Assembly (NCBI GenBank): GCA_012719195.1
Contig: JAAYAV010000430.1
Coordinates: forward strand, 1-5,345
DNA from: Anaerolineae bacterium
GTDB taxonomy: Bacteria > Chloroflexota > Anaerolineae > DRVO01
Reading direction: 5' to 3'
Length of the DNA stretch: 5,345 nucleotides
In this document: one piece after another, positions 4,727 through 5,345 of the stretch
How positions within the stretch are numbered: the first letter of the stretch is position 1
How the letters are laid out: every line of letters begins with the position of its first letter
Made by a program: the position numbers and the translations under genes
Notes under the pieces: generated by a model
The model's database searches: none
Told to the model about the DNA's origin: nothing
The model's input: only the letters and a program-made list of their open reading frames with translations

Positions 4727-5345
4727 GTGCACTGTATGTCAGCGATCACCCTCTGGTGCAGCATAAGCTGGCCCTTCTGAGGGACATTCGCACCGAACCG
4801 AAGAAGTTCCGCGAGCTAACGAGGGAGATCAGCGTGCTCCTCGGCTATGAGGCCACGCGTGACCTGCGGCTGCAGCCCATCAGCGTCACCACGCCCCTCG
4901 GGGAGGTGCAGGGCCGTGAGCTGGCCGAGGAGGTCGGCCTGGTGCCTATCCTCCGCGCCGGCCTAGGGATGGTGGACGGCATCTGGGAGATGATGCCGGC
5001 AGCGCAGGTGTGGCATATCGGCCTCTACCGGGATGAACACACCTTACAGCCGGTGCAGTACTACTCCAACCTACCGGTGGCGCCCTCGGTGCAGGTATGC
5101 TTCGTGCTCGACCCAATGCTGGCCACCGGCGGTTCCGCCGTGGCGACGGTGGATATCCTCAAGGACTGGGGCGCGAAACGGATCAAGTTCGTCGGCCTGA
5201 TCGCCTCACCGGAGGGGGTTATGCACCTGCGCGATGCCCACCCCGACGTTGACGTACATGTGGCAGCCGTAGACCGGCAGCTTAACGACGTCGGGTACAT
5301 CGTTCCCGGGCTGGGAGACGCCGGCCACCGTCTCTTCGGCACCGG
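4723..5345 (+). CDS. upp: Uracil phosphoribosyltransferase (partial, last residue or few missing)
   Basis: This enzyme makes UMP and pyrophosphate from uracil and PRPP, the key step of cytoplasmic pyrimidine salvage. The 207 visible residues cover almost the whole family length (E. coli Upp has 208); the frame is still open at the right edge, just after the family C-terminus (GHRLFGT). Marks seen are SDHPLVQHKLALLRD near the N-terminus, FRELTREISVLLGYEAT at 29-45, VPILRAGLGM at 74-83, the PRPP loop VLDPMLATGGSA at 128-139, and the uracil-binding GYIVPGLGDAG at 191-201. The ATG at 4723 is the family start. The ribosome site in front is weak (GGGGCGAGG, ending 10 bases upstream) and the start codon is inside a long inverted repeat. 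upp follows porB after 76 bases on the same strand, and no good promoter was seen between them, so read-through from por or control by the intervening structure is plausible. Confidence 0.95.
   Translation, partial: MGALYVSDHPLVQHKLALLRDIRTEPKKFRELTREISVLLGYEATRDLRLQPISVTTPLGEVQGRELAEEVGLVPILRAGLGMVDGIWEMMPAAQVWHIGLYRDEHTLQPVQYYSNLPVAPSVQVCFVLDPMLATGGSAVATVDILKDWGAKRIKFVGLIASPEGVMHLRDAHPDVDVHVAAVDRQLNDVGYIVPGLGDAGHRLFGT

Overview
This GC-rich window (roughly 60-65% GC by eye, dense genes, good Shine-Dalgarno sites) reads as bacterial chromosome from an anaerobe. The evidence is a complete four-subunit ferredoxin-linked 2-oxoacid oxidoreductase. The phylum cannot be fixed from the sequence. 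The style of the proteins would fit Chloroflexota or another deep-branching, possibly thermophilic lineage, but that is a guess. No tRNA, rRNA, CRISPR array, insertion sequence or other mobile element was seen.

Layout. Positions 1-1171 lie on the minus strand and hold two ATP-binding subunits of a peptide/nickel-type ABC importer. The DppD-like subunit is complete and the DppF-like one is cut by the left edge; they overlap by 4 bases. Positions 1172-1566 are a non-coding region between divergent genes. It has a good sigma70-type promoter firing left (TTGACA, 17 bases, TACAGT) and several perfect inverted repeats that could be operators or leader hairpins. Positions 1567-4646 on the plus strand hold porC, porD, porA and porB in the gamma-delta-alpha-beta order typical of archaeal and Thermotoga-type pyruvate:ferredoxin oxidoreductases. 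Positions 4647-4722 hold a nested inverted-repeat structure. From 4723 to the right edge runs upp, uracil phosphoribosyltransferase, which lacks only its last residue or few.

How the genes could work together. The ABC transporter would bring in peptides or similar small solutes. The Por complex would oxidise pyruvate, or branched or aromatic 2-oxoacids made by transamination, to acyl-CoA, CO2 and reduced ferredoxin. Divergent transcription from one shared region hints at linked control of peptide uptake and oxidation of amino-acid-derived 2-oxoacids, but this is inference. upp is a housekeeping pyrimidine salvage gene.

Most of the window is ordinary core metabolism. The best candidate for something undescribed is the RNA structure at 4650-4726, whose closing stem contains the upp start codon. 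Next are the inverted repeats in the por/ABC intergenic region.
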